Shown one piece after another: positions 24,844 through 31,731 of a DNA stretch of 64,000 bases. The notes beneath the pieces are model-generated. The model saw only the letters and a program-made list of their open reading frames with translations, made no database searches and was not told where the DNA came from. The DNA comes from Bifidobacterium psychraerophilum (GTDB taxonomy: Bacteria; Actinomycetota; Actinomycetes; Actinomycetales; Bifidobacteriaceae): positions 62,001-126,000 of the forward strand of contig NZ_JGZI01000010.1 in the NCBI RefSeq assembly GCF_000741705.1, read 5' to 3'. Within the stretch, counting starts at the first letter, position 1. The number at the start of each line of letters is the position of its first letter. Both the position numbers and the translations under genes were made by a program.

Positions 24844-25710
24844 ATGGCGAGCGTTTTGCATGATCATTTCACGTTGGCGAATGGCGTGGAGATTCCGAAG
24901 ATCGGCTTTGGAACCTGGATGATAGAAGACAATGGCAAGGCCGCGCAAGCTGTCCGGGAGGCCATCGAGGTGGGCTATCGCCATATCGATACGGCTGAGG
25001 CGTATGGCAACGAAGCGGGTGTTGGCGAGGGGGTCCGTTCATCGGGGGTCGACCGCAAGGATATCTTCGTGACGACCAAGCTCCGTGCCGAATACAAGGA
25101 CTACGAGGGCGCCAAGCAGGCCATCGATGAATCCTTGAAAACACTGGATCTCGGATACATCGATCTGATGATCATCCATTCACCCAAGCCCTGGGCCAAA
25201 TTCGGTGAGGAGGAGCACTTCTTCGAAGGCAACCTGGAGGCATGGAAGGCCTTGGAGGAGGCCCATGATGCAGGCAAGATACGCGCGATAGGCGTATCGA
25301 ATTTCCAACAGGTCGATTTGCAGAATATCATTGACCACTCGGCAACCCTTCCTGTGGTCGATCAGGTGCTCGCCCACATCGGGAACACCCCATTCGATCT
25401 GATCGATTACGCACGGGAGCGCAATATCCTCGTCGAGGCGTATTCGCCCTTCGGGCACGGGGATATGCTGAACAACGCCGATATCCAGCGGATCGCCGAA
25501 CGCAATGGGGTGTCGGTAACGCAACTCGCTGTCCGATATCTGCTGCAGCAGGATCTGCTGCCGTTGCCCAAGGCCTCAAGCATCGACCATATGAGACAGA
25601 ATGCGGATGTCGACTTCGTCATCAGCGATGAGGATATGGCCCAGCTGCGCGATATCACCAAGCAGCGCTACTCGGATGCGAATAGGAAATTCCCGGTCTA
25701 CCAGTCATGA
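24844..25710 (+). CDS. Aldo/keto reductase
   Basis: This NADPH-dependent reductase of the AKR superfamily has 288 residues. The catalytic tetrad can be read: Asp in HIDTAEAYGNE, with its Tyr in the same motif, Lys in VTTKL, and His in IIHSPKPW. The C-terminal cofactor region LLPLPKASSIDHMRQNADV is also typical. It resembles 2,5-diketo-gluconate reductase type enzymes reducing small aldehydes or ketones. GGAGG precedes the ATG at 24844. The MerR-type promoter suggests that it is induced by the same signal as the cupin-CMD gene, perhaps an aldehyde or electrophile. Confidence 0.9.
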   Translation: MASVLHDHFTLANGVEIPKIGFGTWMIEDNGKAAQAVREAIEVGYRHIDTAEAYGNEAGVGEGVRSSGVDRKDIFVTTKLRAEYKDYEGAKQAIDESLKTLDLGYIDLMIIHSPKPWAKFGEEEHFFEGNLEAWKALEEAHDAGKIRAIGVSNFQQVDLQNIIDHSATLPVVDQVLAHIGNTPFDLIDYARERNILVEAYSPFGHGDMLNNADIQRIAERNGVSVTQLAVRYLLQQDLLPLPKASSIDHMRQNADVDFVISDEDMAQLRDITKQRYSDANRKFPVYQS

Positions 25711-25735
25711 GGTGATTCCCGCCTTCTGCGTGGTG

Positions 25736-25780
25736 ATGGATGCCGGCCGATCAACGCGATGTCCCGCGGCCGGCATCCAT
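25736..25780. terminator. Terminator hairpin between convergent genes
   Basis: ATGGATGCCGGCCG (25736-25749) pairs perfectly with CGGCCGGCATCCAT (25767-25780), giving a 14-bp stem between the aldo/keto reductase and cupin-CMD genes. It can serve both directions. Confidence 0.75.
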
Positions 25781-25823
25781 CCCGGTGCTAGGCGTTCCTC
25801 GCACCGGATACCGGCGAGGGCGC

Positions 25824-26591
25824 CTACTTCCATATTTCCTTGGCCATGTTGAATACGGCCCATGCTTTCGGCCAGCCCACATAGAAGGCGGCATGCGTCA
25901 CGGCCTCCGCGATCTCCATCTGCGTGATGCCGTTCTCCTTGGCTGTTTGCAGATGAAAACGCAGGGAGTTGTCGAGCACTCCGCTGGACATCAGGCTGAT
26001 CACCGTCACCAGGCTTCTGTCCCGTGCGCTGAGCTGCCGCTGCCTGGCCCAGACCTCACCGAAGAGAACGTCGTCATTGAGACGGGCGAATTCGGGTGCG
26101 AAAGCGCCCAGCTGATCCCGTCCCGCACTGACCTTGGTGTCCATCGTCATCGTGCTCGAAGGACTTGGGTCGGAGGGGAGATCCGCGGCAACGGCGGCGT
26201 TCGCGGCATCGTACTCGGCGTCGCTGACCGTCCGTCCCCATGAAACGGCATGACCATCGGCATCCTTGAGGGTCACCGCAAGGTGCTCCATGGCATGATT
26301 GCGGCAGGCGCCATGCCAGTGATTCACCCCTTTGCCCGTGGTGACCACATCCCCGCTGCGCAGGAGTCTCGGGGCCTTGCCCTCCTCCTGGTAGATGCCG
26401 AATCCTTCGGTCACCACAAGAATCTGGGCGACGGGATGCGTGTGCCAATGGTTGCGGCAGGCGGCATCGAAGTGGACGGTGCCTGTCGAGAATTCCTCGT
26501 CCGCCTCATGCATGGTCAGGCTTCCCGTTCCGTCAAAGAAGTTCGGGTCGAGCGTTGTGCTCGTTGGATCGCTGCTGTGTGTTGCGGTCAT
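25824..26591 (-). CDS. Cupin plus carboxymuconolactone decarboxylase-like fusion protein
   Basis: This protein of 255 residues has an N-terminal cupin (about 20-115; metal ligands in NHWHTHPVAQI and KGVNHWH) and a C-terminal carboxymuconolactone decarboxylase/AhpD-like domain (about 150-255; RDRSLVTVISLM, HLQTAKENGITQMEIAEAVTHAAFYVGWPKAW). No CxxC redox pair of AhpD is visible. Such fusions are common in aromatic or electrophile stress clusters, but the reaction is not known. Two starts are possible (26597, 26591). I took 26591, with AAGG 6 nt upstream. It is co-regulated with the aldo/keto reductase by a shared operator. Confidence 0.85.
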   Translation of the reverse strand: MTATHSSDPTSTTLDPNFFDGTGSLTMHEADEEFSTGTVHFDAACRNHWHTHPVAQILVVTEGFGIYQEEGKAPRLLRSGDVVTTGKGVNHWHGACRNHAMEHLAVTLKDADGHAVSWGRTVSDAEYDAANAAVAADLPSDPSPSSTMTMDTKVSAGRDQLGAFAPEFARLNDDVLFGEVWARQRQLSARDRSLVTVISLMSSGVLDNSLRFHLQTAKENGITQMEIAEAVTHAAFYVGWPKAWAVFNMAKEIWK

Positions 26592-26630
26592 CGTCATCCT
26601 TCAATCGCTGCATCGAATACTGATGCTCGT

Positions 26631-26661
26631 ATACTAAAACTTCGAGTGAGCTTTAAGTCAA
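26631..26661 (-). promoter_or_regulatory. MerR-type promoter and operator of the cupin-CMD gene
   Basis: On the minus strand TTGACT (26656-26661) and TAGTAT (26631-26636) are again exactly 19 bp apart. The inverted repeat at 26639-26658 (ACTTCGAGTGAGCTTTAAGT on the plus strand) matches 17 of 20 bases of the site in the aldo/keto reductase promoter. It also lies 21 bases upstream of the merR gene itself, so it may control both directions. Confidence 0.8.
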
Positions 26662-26678
26662 ACCGTGTAGGGGAATCC

Positions 26679-27095
26679 ATGGAATATGCAATCGGACAGG
26701 CTGCCAGGGCCGCAGGCATGACGGCCTCAACGCTGAGATACTACGAGCAGGAGGGTCTCATCGTGGCGAAACGGCATGAGAACGGTAGGCGCTACTTTGA
26801 CCAGGAGGATGTCAACTGGCTGAAATTCATCCACCACATGCGCAGCACCGATATGCCCATCGCGGATTTGGCCAGATATGTCAAGCTCCGCAGGCAGAAA
26901 GTGGAAGGCTCCCAAGAGGAGCTGCTGCTGATCATGAAGAAGCATGAGCGGCATCTGATAGAGAAGATGGCTCATTACCAGAGCAATCTCGATATGGTCA
27001 GATACAAGATCTCAATGTACGAGCATGAGCTCAAGGACGGGGACAACGATCTCTTCGAACTCTTCAAAGAGCGCAGGTGCAGATCCGATCAGTAG
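26679..27095 (+). CDS. MerR-family transcriptional regulator
   Basis: The protein of 138 residues starts with a MerR winged helix (YAIGQAARAAGMTASTLRYYEQEGLI, then ENGRRYFDQEDVNWLKFIHHMRSTDMPI) and has the long dimerisation helix (KKHERHLIEKMAHYQSNLDMVRYKISMYE). No cysteines typical of metal sensors are present except one near the end. Its target is almost surely the pair of 19-bp-spacer promoters at 24727-24757 and 26631-26661, the latter in its own upstream region. AGGGGA precedes the ATG. It activates by twisting the overlong spacer, as known for the family. Confidence 0.9.
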   Translation: MEYAIGQAARAAGMTASTLRYYEQEGLIVAKRHENGRRYFDQEDVNWLKFIHHMRSTDMPIADLARYVKLRRQKVEGSQEELLLIMKKHERHLIEKMAHYQSNLDMVRYKISMYEHELKDGDNDLFELFKERRCRSDQ

Positions 27096-27109
27096 TCCTT
27101 CCTCATGCC

Positions 27110-27503
27110 CTGTGTGGGGGCGAATGCCCGTCGCGCACCCTGGCATAGTTTCCATGAATCCCGACCTCGGGCCAACTGAGCATCTGATTATTTACTTTCC
27201 GAAATGTTGCAACTGCTTTGGCCTTCAGGGTGTCCTCGGACCGTTCGTATGAACCTGAAACTTCCCGTACCTACGGATCTTCGCTTGAGAAAGACGCAGT
27301 TCTCGGTGCCGATCAGCATCGGTGACAATGTGTGAATCGGATCGGGGGTGACCATATTGCCCCGAGTGGCGATTGGGAAGAGTCCCGTCGTCTGTGCGAA
27401 TTCATTACTTCCCAGCAGTGGCCCTGGTGAATATATGAGTGTCTTGGCCAATTGGGTGATTGGGGATATCTTAGCGATGCTGCGTGCCATCGATGCCCTC
27501 TAG
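27110..27503 (+). pseudogene. Decayed sugar O-acetyltransferase (left-handed beta-helix family)
   Basis: Two frames together spell the maltose/galactoside O-acetyltransferase pattern. In frame 1 (to 27252): NPDLGPTEHLIIYFPKCCNC, then GVLGPFV. In another frame from 27249: PTDLRLRKTQFSVPISIGDNV, a TGA at 27333-27335 exactly where the family has Trp (DNVWIG), then IGSGVTILPRVAIGKSPVV and a stop at 27501. The hexapeptide rhythm is clear but key residues have drifted. The N-terminal part is missing. This is inference from family knowledge; an alignment would be decisive. Confidence 0.6.
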
Positions 27504-27586
27504 TGCTACGTGAGCCGGGGGACTTGCCGATAGGGGAACCGCGGCCTGCGGATGTATCGAAGGGGTCGGCAATCGCGGGTAGGTAA

Positions 27587-27650
27587 TTGTCAAGTAGTTG
27601 ACAAATTCACGAAGGGGCCATAGGCTGTTAATTGTCAAGTACTTGACAAT
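27587..27650 (+). promoter_or_regulatory. Two matching MarR operators upstream of the MarR gene
   Basis: TTGTCAAGTAGTTGACAA (27587-27604) and TTGTCAAGTACTTGACAA (27632-27649) are 18-bp palindromes 45 bp apart. The second is perfect and extends to 20 bp with flanking A and T. The MarR gene starts 26 bases after the second site, so autoregulation is the simplest reading. Confidence 0.85.
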
Positions 27651-27675
27651 CGAAATCGAGCATGAAAGGACAATC

Positions 27676-28332
27676 ATGGGAAACGATGTCAAACCACATA
27701 TTCTCAATCAACTCAGAGAGTTGAGCATGCTGATGATCCGCAGTCGTACGCAGGTTGCCCGCCTTGATGGCCGTGGCATATACGGTGGCGGGCGTGGGCG
27801 TGCAGCCGCCCGTCCGGCGCGCAGGCATGAGCGCTTGGGCGGACCGGGTGCCGCTGTTGCACCAGAAGACCAGGGCGGCCAGATCGCCGATGGGGGAGGC
27901 GCTGATTCGGCTGTGCGTGGGCAGGGTCGGGTGCTGCTCACCTTAACGCTGCAATCCACTGTCAGCCAAAGGGATTTGGCGACTATCCTTGGACTGAGCA
28001 GACAGGCGCTTGGTCAGCTGTTGGGGAAACTGGAAAGCAAGGGGTATATTTCCAGACAGCCCTCCATCGAGGACAAACGCGTGGCGATGGTGCAGATCAC
28101 CGAAAAGGGCCGGAAGGCGGCCAGCCAGCTGCACGACAGTCTTCAACAGGACGCCGATATATTCGACTGCCTGAACGAAGAGGAACTTGCCGAATTCAGC
28201 GGGTATTTGAACCGCATCATCGACAATATCGAACGAAAGCATCCTGAAGACGATTTTGTCGAGCGTCGCAAGATGATGAGAGAGGCCATGCGAGAATTCC
28301 GCAGGGCAAACAGGCAAGAAAGGGACCAATGA
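27676..28332 (+). CDS. MarR-family regulator with a Gly/Arg/Ala-rich insertion
   Basis: The protein has 218 residues. The winged helix is clear (VSQRDLATILGLSRQALGQLLGKLESKGYI, then SIEDKRVAMVQITEKG), followed by a long C-terminal helix. Between the first helix and the winged helix (about residues 32-82) lies an insertion rich in Gly, Arg and Ala (GIYGGGRGRAAARPARR, then GGQIADGGGADSAVRG) that is not part of the core MarR fold. AAAGGA precedes the ATG. The stop overlaps the start of the next gene (ATGA), so both are one transcript under the paired palindromes. Confidence 0.85.
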   Translation: MGNDVKPHILNQLRELSMLMIRSRTQVARLDGRGIYGGGRGRAAARPARRHERLGGPGAAVAPEDQGGQIADGGGADSAVRGQGRVLLTLTLQSTVSQRDLATILGLSRQALGQLLGKLESKGYISRQPSIEDKRVAMVQITEKGRKAASQLHDSLQQDADIFDCLNEEELAEFSGYLNRIIDNIERKHPEDDFVERRKMMREAMREFRRANRQERDQ

Positions 28333-29090
28333 GCACACGACCATCAATCTCCTTGTTCTCATCAAGCGAGGCAGTCGCCATAGAGCAGCACAGCGCGACA
28401 CCTTCGGTAAGCCGCACCTCGACTGGCACGGCGCGCGTGGAAGGTCGTCTGACCTCACCGGTCGCGCGAGTCCCTGAATCCACCGCGGTGGCCGGTGGGA
28501 TAACCGTCAAAGGTCATACCATCCGCACCTTCGCCTACACCACCGATGCCGCGGTCATCCGCAACACCAACGCTGATGCGATCCTTGCGGTGTATCCCTT
28601 CACCGGGGAGCCGGTGATCACGCAGGCCCTGCTCACCGTGGCCCAGCAGCCCCTGTTCGTCGGCGTCGGGGGAGGGACCACAACGGGGACGCGCGTTGTC
28701 GAACTGGCTATGGTCGCCGAAATGCAGGGTGCCGCCGGCGTGGTGATCAATGCCCCGGCCCCGGCGGAAACGATCGAGGCGGCGATGAACGCGGTGGATA
28801 TCCCCGTGGTGGCGACGGTGACCTCCGATGATGAGATAACCGAGGAAAAAATCCTCGCGGGTGCCGCCATCATCAATGTGGCAGCCGGTGCGCGCACCGC
28901 TGATGTGGTCGCCAGCATCCGCATCCACCATCCCGAGGTTCCTATCCTGGCTTCGGGCGGTGCCACGGATGAAAGCATCGCCTCAACCATCCAGGCTGGT
29001 GCGGATGCGCTCAGCTGGACACCTCCCAGCGCCCAGCAGCTGCAATCGGTGATGATGGCCCAATACCGTGGTGATGGACTGAAGCAGTGA
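28329..29090 (+). CDS. TIM-barrel-like protein of unknown function co-transcribed with MarR
   Basis: This is a protein of 253 residues. After about 60 polar residues it has repeated beta-alpha units with phosphate-binding-like loops: FAYTTDAAVIRNTNADAILAVYPFTG, FVGVGGGTTTGTRVVELAMVAEMQGAAGVVINAP, VVATVTSDDEI, AAIINVAAGARTADVV and ILASGGATDESIASTIQAGADALSW. This is a TIM-barrel pattern (similar to flavin- or phosphate-binding barrels). Homologues next to MarR genes are often called hydrolases, without proof that I can cite. It overlaps the MarR stop by 4 bases, so its activity may generate or remove the MarR ligand. Confidence 0.65.
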   Translation: MSTRPSISLFSSSEAVAIEQHSATPSVSRTSTGTARVEGRLTSPVARVPESTAVAGGITVKGHTIRTFAYTTDAAVIRNTNADAILAVYPFTGEPVITQALLTVAQQPLFVGVGGGTTTGTRVVELAMVAEMQGAAGVVINAPAPAETIEAAMNAVDIPVVATVTSDDEITEEKILAGAAIINVAAGARTADVVASIRIHHPEVPILASGGATDESIASTIQAGADALSWTPPSAQQLQSVMMAQYRGDGLKQ

Positions 29091-29124
29091 TCGCCACCTC
29101 GCAACCCAACTCCCTGAATCGAGC

Positions 29125-29373
29125 CTAAGGGTGGCGGTAAGGGCCGATCACGGCATTCCTGTCGCTCAACTCGCTGACGAACAGGCCATCACCGGAATCA
29201 AGATGTGCGAAGATGCTGTCAGCCGTTTCCTTTGCAGTCATTGAGGAATCGATAATCCACACGTTGGTCTGCAGCCGGGTCGGATTCGTCAATCCCTCGA
29301 TCTTCACGAAGAAGTCAGGGCAGACATCGACCTCGTCTGAATGCAGGTCAAATGAAACAATGTATTCAGTCAT
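29125..29373 (-). CDS. Orphan Cas2/SinR-like small protein
   Basis: The protein of 82 residues starts MTEYIVSFDLHSDEVDV, with a ferredoxin-like beta-strand and Asp as in the Cas2/VapD/SinR superfamily (YxxSYDL). TNVWIIDSSMTAKETADSIFAHLDSGDGLFVSELS matches the second half of SinR-type proteins (xSTWxIxSxxTAxxIRDxLxxHLDxxDxLxV). There are no cas genes or CRISPR repeats anywhere in the window. The frame continues upstream to 29481, but AAGGGGGAAGAG lies directly before the ATG at 29373. Function unknown; a toxin-like nuclease is one possibility for the superfamily. Confidence 0.6.
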   Translation of the reverse strand: MTEYIVSFDLHSDEVDVCPDFFVKIEGLTNPTRLQTNVWIIDSSMTAKETADSIFAHLDSGDGLFVSELSDRNAVIGPYRHP

Positions 29374-29532
29374 CTCTTCCCCCTTGATAGAGCTGGCACT
29401 CACATCATAGACAGGATTCGTGATTGCCGGTCCCTGGGTCGTGGCCTCGCGAGTCCTGAGCTTGCGCGGCTTCCCACGCAAGTGCCCATGCAGGCCCGAA
29501 CACGGCCTTCGGGGATCAGTGCCAGCATCCGC

Positions 29533-30171
29533 TCAACGCTTGGCGATATCCCGTTGGTAATCGCTTCGGCGAAGTTTCTTCCCGTTCGGCAGGTCGGTGT
29601 CCTCCACGGTGATTCTGGTGTACCCAATGGATGCCATCGTTGTGGTCAGGGATGCTTCATCGACGTGATGGTACACCTTCACGATGTCCTTGAACATATG
29701 GCCGTATGGTGATTCGGAAACAAAGCCGTCATCCTCATTGACCTGAAGCACGCATGAGACGAATTCCGGGTCCACGGTGCGCAGCGCCCTGGTGAAGGCC
29801 TCGTAGCCGACATATTCGATGAACAGGTTGGCCACGACGAGATCGGCGCTTGGCAGCTTCACTGCTTCATCCGATATATCCGCCAAAAGCGGTGTGAATG
29901 AATCGCCCAGATCCTGATGCCTCCGGGAGCAGGCCTGCAGATAGCTCTCGTTGAGATCCACGCCGTAAACGTGGGATGTCCGATTCGGATCAATATGTTC
30001 GAGACCGTTGCCTCCCGCGACGCCGAGAATCATGATGTCCGACACATCGAATGACGCGAACTGCTCCCTCATGATGAGATTCAGCGCCTGCAACTGGCGT
30101 ACGGATTCCAGACGCATATGATTCTCGTAATCGGAGAGCTGCACATCGAGCCAAGGATTCGAAGAAGACAT
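29533..30171 (-). CDS. SAM-dependent methyltransferase, class I
   Basis: The protein of 212 residues has the Rossmann methyltransferase motifs: the glycine loop IMILGVAGGNGLEHID (about 46-61), the acidic loop VYGVDLNESYL (about 69-79), and the post-I motif ADLVVANLFIEYVGYE. It belongs to the methyltransferase type acting on small molecules, but the substrate cannot be seen. GGGAG precedes the start. It is on the minus strand downstream of the tRNA-Asn gene and its terminator, thus an independent unit. Confidence 0.85.
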   Translation of the reverse strand: MSSSNPWLDVQLSDYENHMRLESVRQLQALNLIMREQFASFDVSDIMILGVAGGNGLEHIDPNRTSHVYGVDLNESYLQACSRRHQDLGDSFTPLLADISDEAVKLPSADLVVANLFIEYVGYEAFTRALRTVDPEFVSCVLQVNEDDGFVSESPYGHMFKDIVKVYHHVDEASLTTTMASIGYTRITVEDTDLPNGKKLRRSDYQRDIAKR

Positions 30172-30313
30172 GTCGCTGCTCCCATTGCGTGATGGATGGT
30201 GATATCCACACGATACAACCCCTCTGTCACCAGTCGGTCCGGCCGGGATAAGCGATGCTCCGCGAGCGCGTGAATTACCGCAATACAGCTATGCATGATT
30301 CTGATGTGGCGAA

Positions 30314-30348
30314 CAAAAAACCGCAGCCACTGATGTGGTTGCGGTTTT
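30314..30348 (-). terminator. Rho-independent terminator of tRNA-Asn
   Basis: Read on the minus strand: AAAACCGCAACCAC, loop ATCA, GTGGCTGCGGTTTTTT. The stem has one mismatch and ends in a T-run, right after the tRNA 3' end. Confidence 0.9.
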
Positions 30349-30350
30349 GA

Positions 30351-30426
<76 letters not shown>

Positions 30427-30598
30427 ATAATGTGTGTGGCGTGCGCCGCACACAAGAAGTAGATATTACAGTCACTTTTCAGACAATGCAAATTGGCATG
30501 TCGGATGTGTCGGCATCCACCTGCTCCGGGGATCGGACGCGGGGCCTTCACCATCCCTTCCCTGGAATCGGGAAGGTCGTCGTGAATCGGGAACATCA

Positions 30599-30635
30599 TT
30601 GCCGAAGTACTTCGCACTTGCTACTAATGGACATA
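30599..30635 (+). promoter_or_regulatory. Promoter placing the start codon of the GNAT gene at or next to the transcript start
   Basis: TTGCCG (30599-30604), 17 bp, TACTAA (30622-30627), then 7 bases and the ATG. A normal transcription start would be at or next to the ATG. No Shine-Dalgarno is visible, which suggests a leaderless mRNA. Confidence 0.55.
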
Positions 30636-31294
30636 TGTCCGATACCAAACAGCAATCCACCGTCGAATACCGTTTCGCACGTCCCGAGGAATTCGACGCG
30701 CTTGCCCGTTTGACCGCCCTGTCCTTCGGTGAGTACCCCTTTTTCAGTTTCGTGTTTCGTGAGGCATTCGATTCCTATGCCGATTACGTGAACTACATGG
30801 CTCGACTGGATCGGATGCATATCAGGGCCAATGCGCGCAAGCACGCCTGTCTTGTCGGCATCCGCAACGCCCGGGTCGTCTCGGTCGCGCTGTTGCAGGA
30901 TCCCACAGCCAAACGGCTCGGTGTCTTCGACTACATCCTCTCCGGCGGACTGGGACTGATACCGCATGCGGGTCTCACACGTCTGCTGGATTTCTTCAGT
31001 ATCAGCGAGCAGGCCCATCAGGATTGCGCGAGGGAGTGTCCTGATGCGTGGTACGTCGAGATGCTTGCCGTGGATAGCGGTCTCAAGGGGCAGGGATTAG
31101 GCAGCCATATGATTGAGGAGTGCCTGGTCCCGTATGTGCGAGCCCATGGCGGTACTGAGCTGAGCCTGATCACGAATACTGAGGCGAACCGCCGCTTCTA
31201 TTCCAGGAACGGATTCACCGAATTCGCAGGGGGACAGCTCGAACGGAAGGGCACACAGATCGGCAATTGGAGTTACCGCATGGATCTGGAATGA
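30635..31294 (+). CDS. GNAT-family N-acetyltransferase
   Basis: The protein of 219 residues has the acetyl-CoA-binding loop VEMLAVDSGLKGQGLGSHMIEE (about 138-160) and the C-terminal GNAT motif TNTEANRRFYSRNGFTEFAG. The substrate is unknown. The frame is open far upstream (30434), but the part before 30635 has no GNAT similarity. The chosen start fits a leaderless transcript with the promoter at 30599-30627. It is convergent with the feo genes. Confidence 0.85.
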   Translation: MSDTKQQSTVEYRFARPEEFDALARLTALSFGEYPFFSFVFREAFDSYADYVNYMARLDRMHIRANARKHACLVGIRNARVVSVALLQDPTAKRLGVFDYILSGGLGLIPHAGLTRLLDFFSISEQAHQDCARECPDAWYVEMLAVDSGLKGQGLGSHMIEECLVPYVRAHGGTELSLITNTEANRRFYSRNGFTEFAGGQLERKGTQIGNWSYRMDLE

Positions 31295-31330
31295 TGCGAG
31301 GAATCCGGCCGTAACACCCCAGAGGAGCCT

Positions 31331-31708
31331 TCAGCGACCGCTGTGCGGCGTCTGGAAGCGTCCTACGAGCTTGGAGATGTGATTGCCGGCTCCGCCCCTG
31401 AGACGGGGCTTTCGCCGCTTTGCCGTAACCATGACGGGGCAGCCTGCGCAGACCAAGGAATCCGGGTCAGGTGAGCAGCTGCCAAGTGAACAGCTGGCAC
31501 CTCCAATCCGGAGGATGTCGAGTTTTCCTTCCGCCCGTGCCTCTTCGATGACCATCTCGACGAAGTCCAGTGGCAGGTGGAGATGCTCGGCTGCCAGACG
31601 GGGTGTTGAACCGGATCGCAGTTCAGCGATGATCGCTTCGCCGATGCCTGTGGCCTGTGGCCTTGCCCCGTCGGGGTGCCGGTTGGGCGCACTTGCGGCT
31701 GAGGCCAT
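31331..31708 (-). CDS. FeoC-like winged-helix protein with Cys cluster
   Basis: This is a protein of 125 residues directly after feoB. It has a small winged-helix pattern (GIGEAIIAELRSGSTPRLAAEHLHLPLDFVEMVIEEARAEGKLDIL) and then four cysteines (CSLGSC and CAGC, about 12 apart), which could hold an Fe-S cluster or zinc. FeoC proteins combine such features and bind FeoB or regulate feo. The start may be the ATG at 31708 or the GTG at 31735, which overlaps the feoB stop. Placement as the last gene of feoA-feoB supports the call. Confidence 0.65.
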   Translation of the reverse strand: MASAASAPNRHPDGARPQATGIGEAIIAELRSGSTPRLAAEHLHLPLDFVEMVIEEARAEGKLDILRIGGASCSLGSCSPDPDSLVCAGCPVMVTAKRRKPRLRGGAGNHISKLVGRFQTPHSGR

Positions 31709-31731
31709 GCCCACGGTGTGATGGAATCCCT

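Noticed and set aside
27188-27490. A minus-strand frame of 100 codons
   Set aside because: It is opposite to the decayed acetyltransferase, whose plus-strand pattern explains the region better.
29091-29135. A terminator after the TIM-barrel gene (CGCCACC and GGTGGCG)
   Set aside because: The arms are short, far apart and without a T-run.
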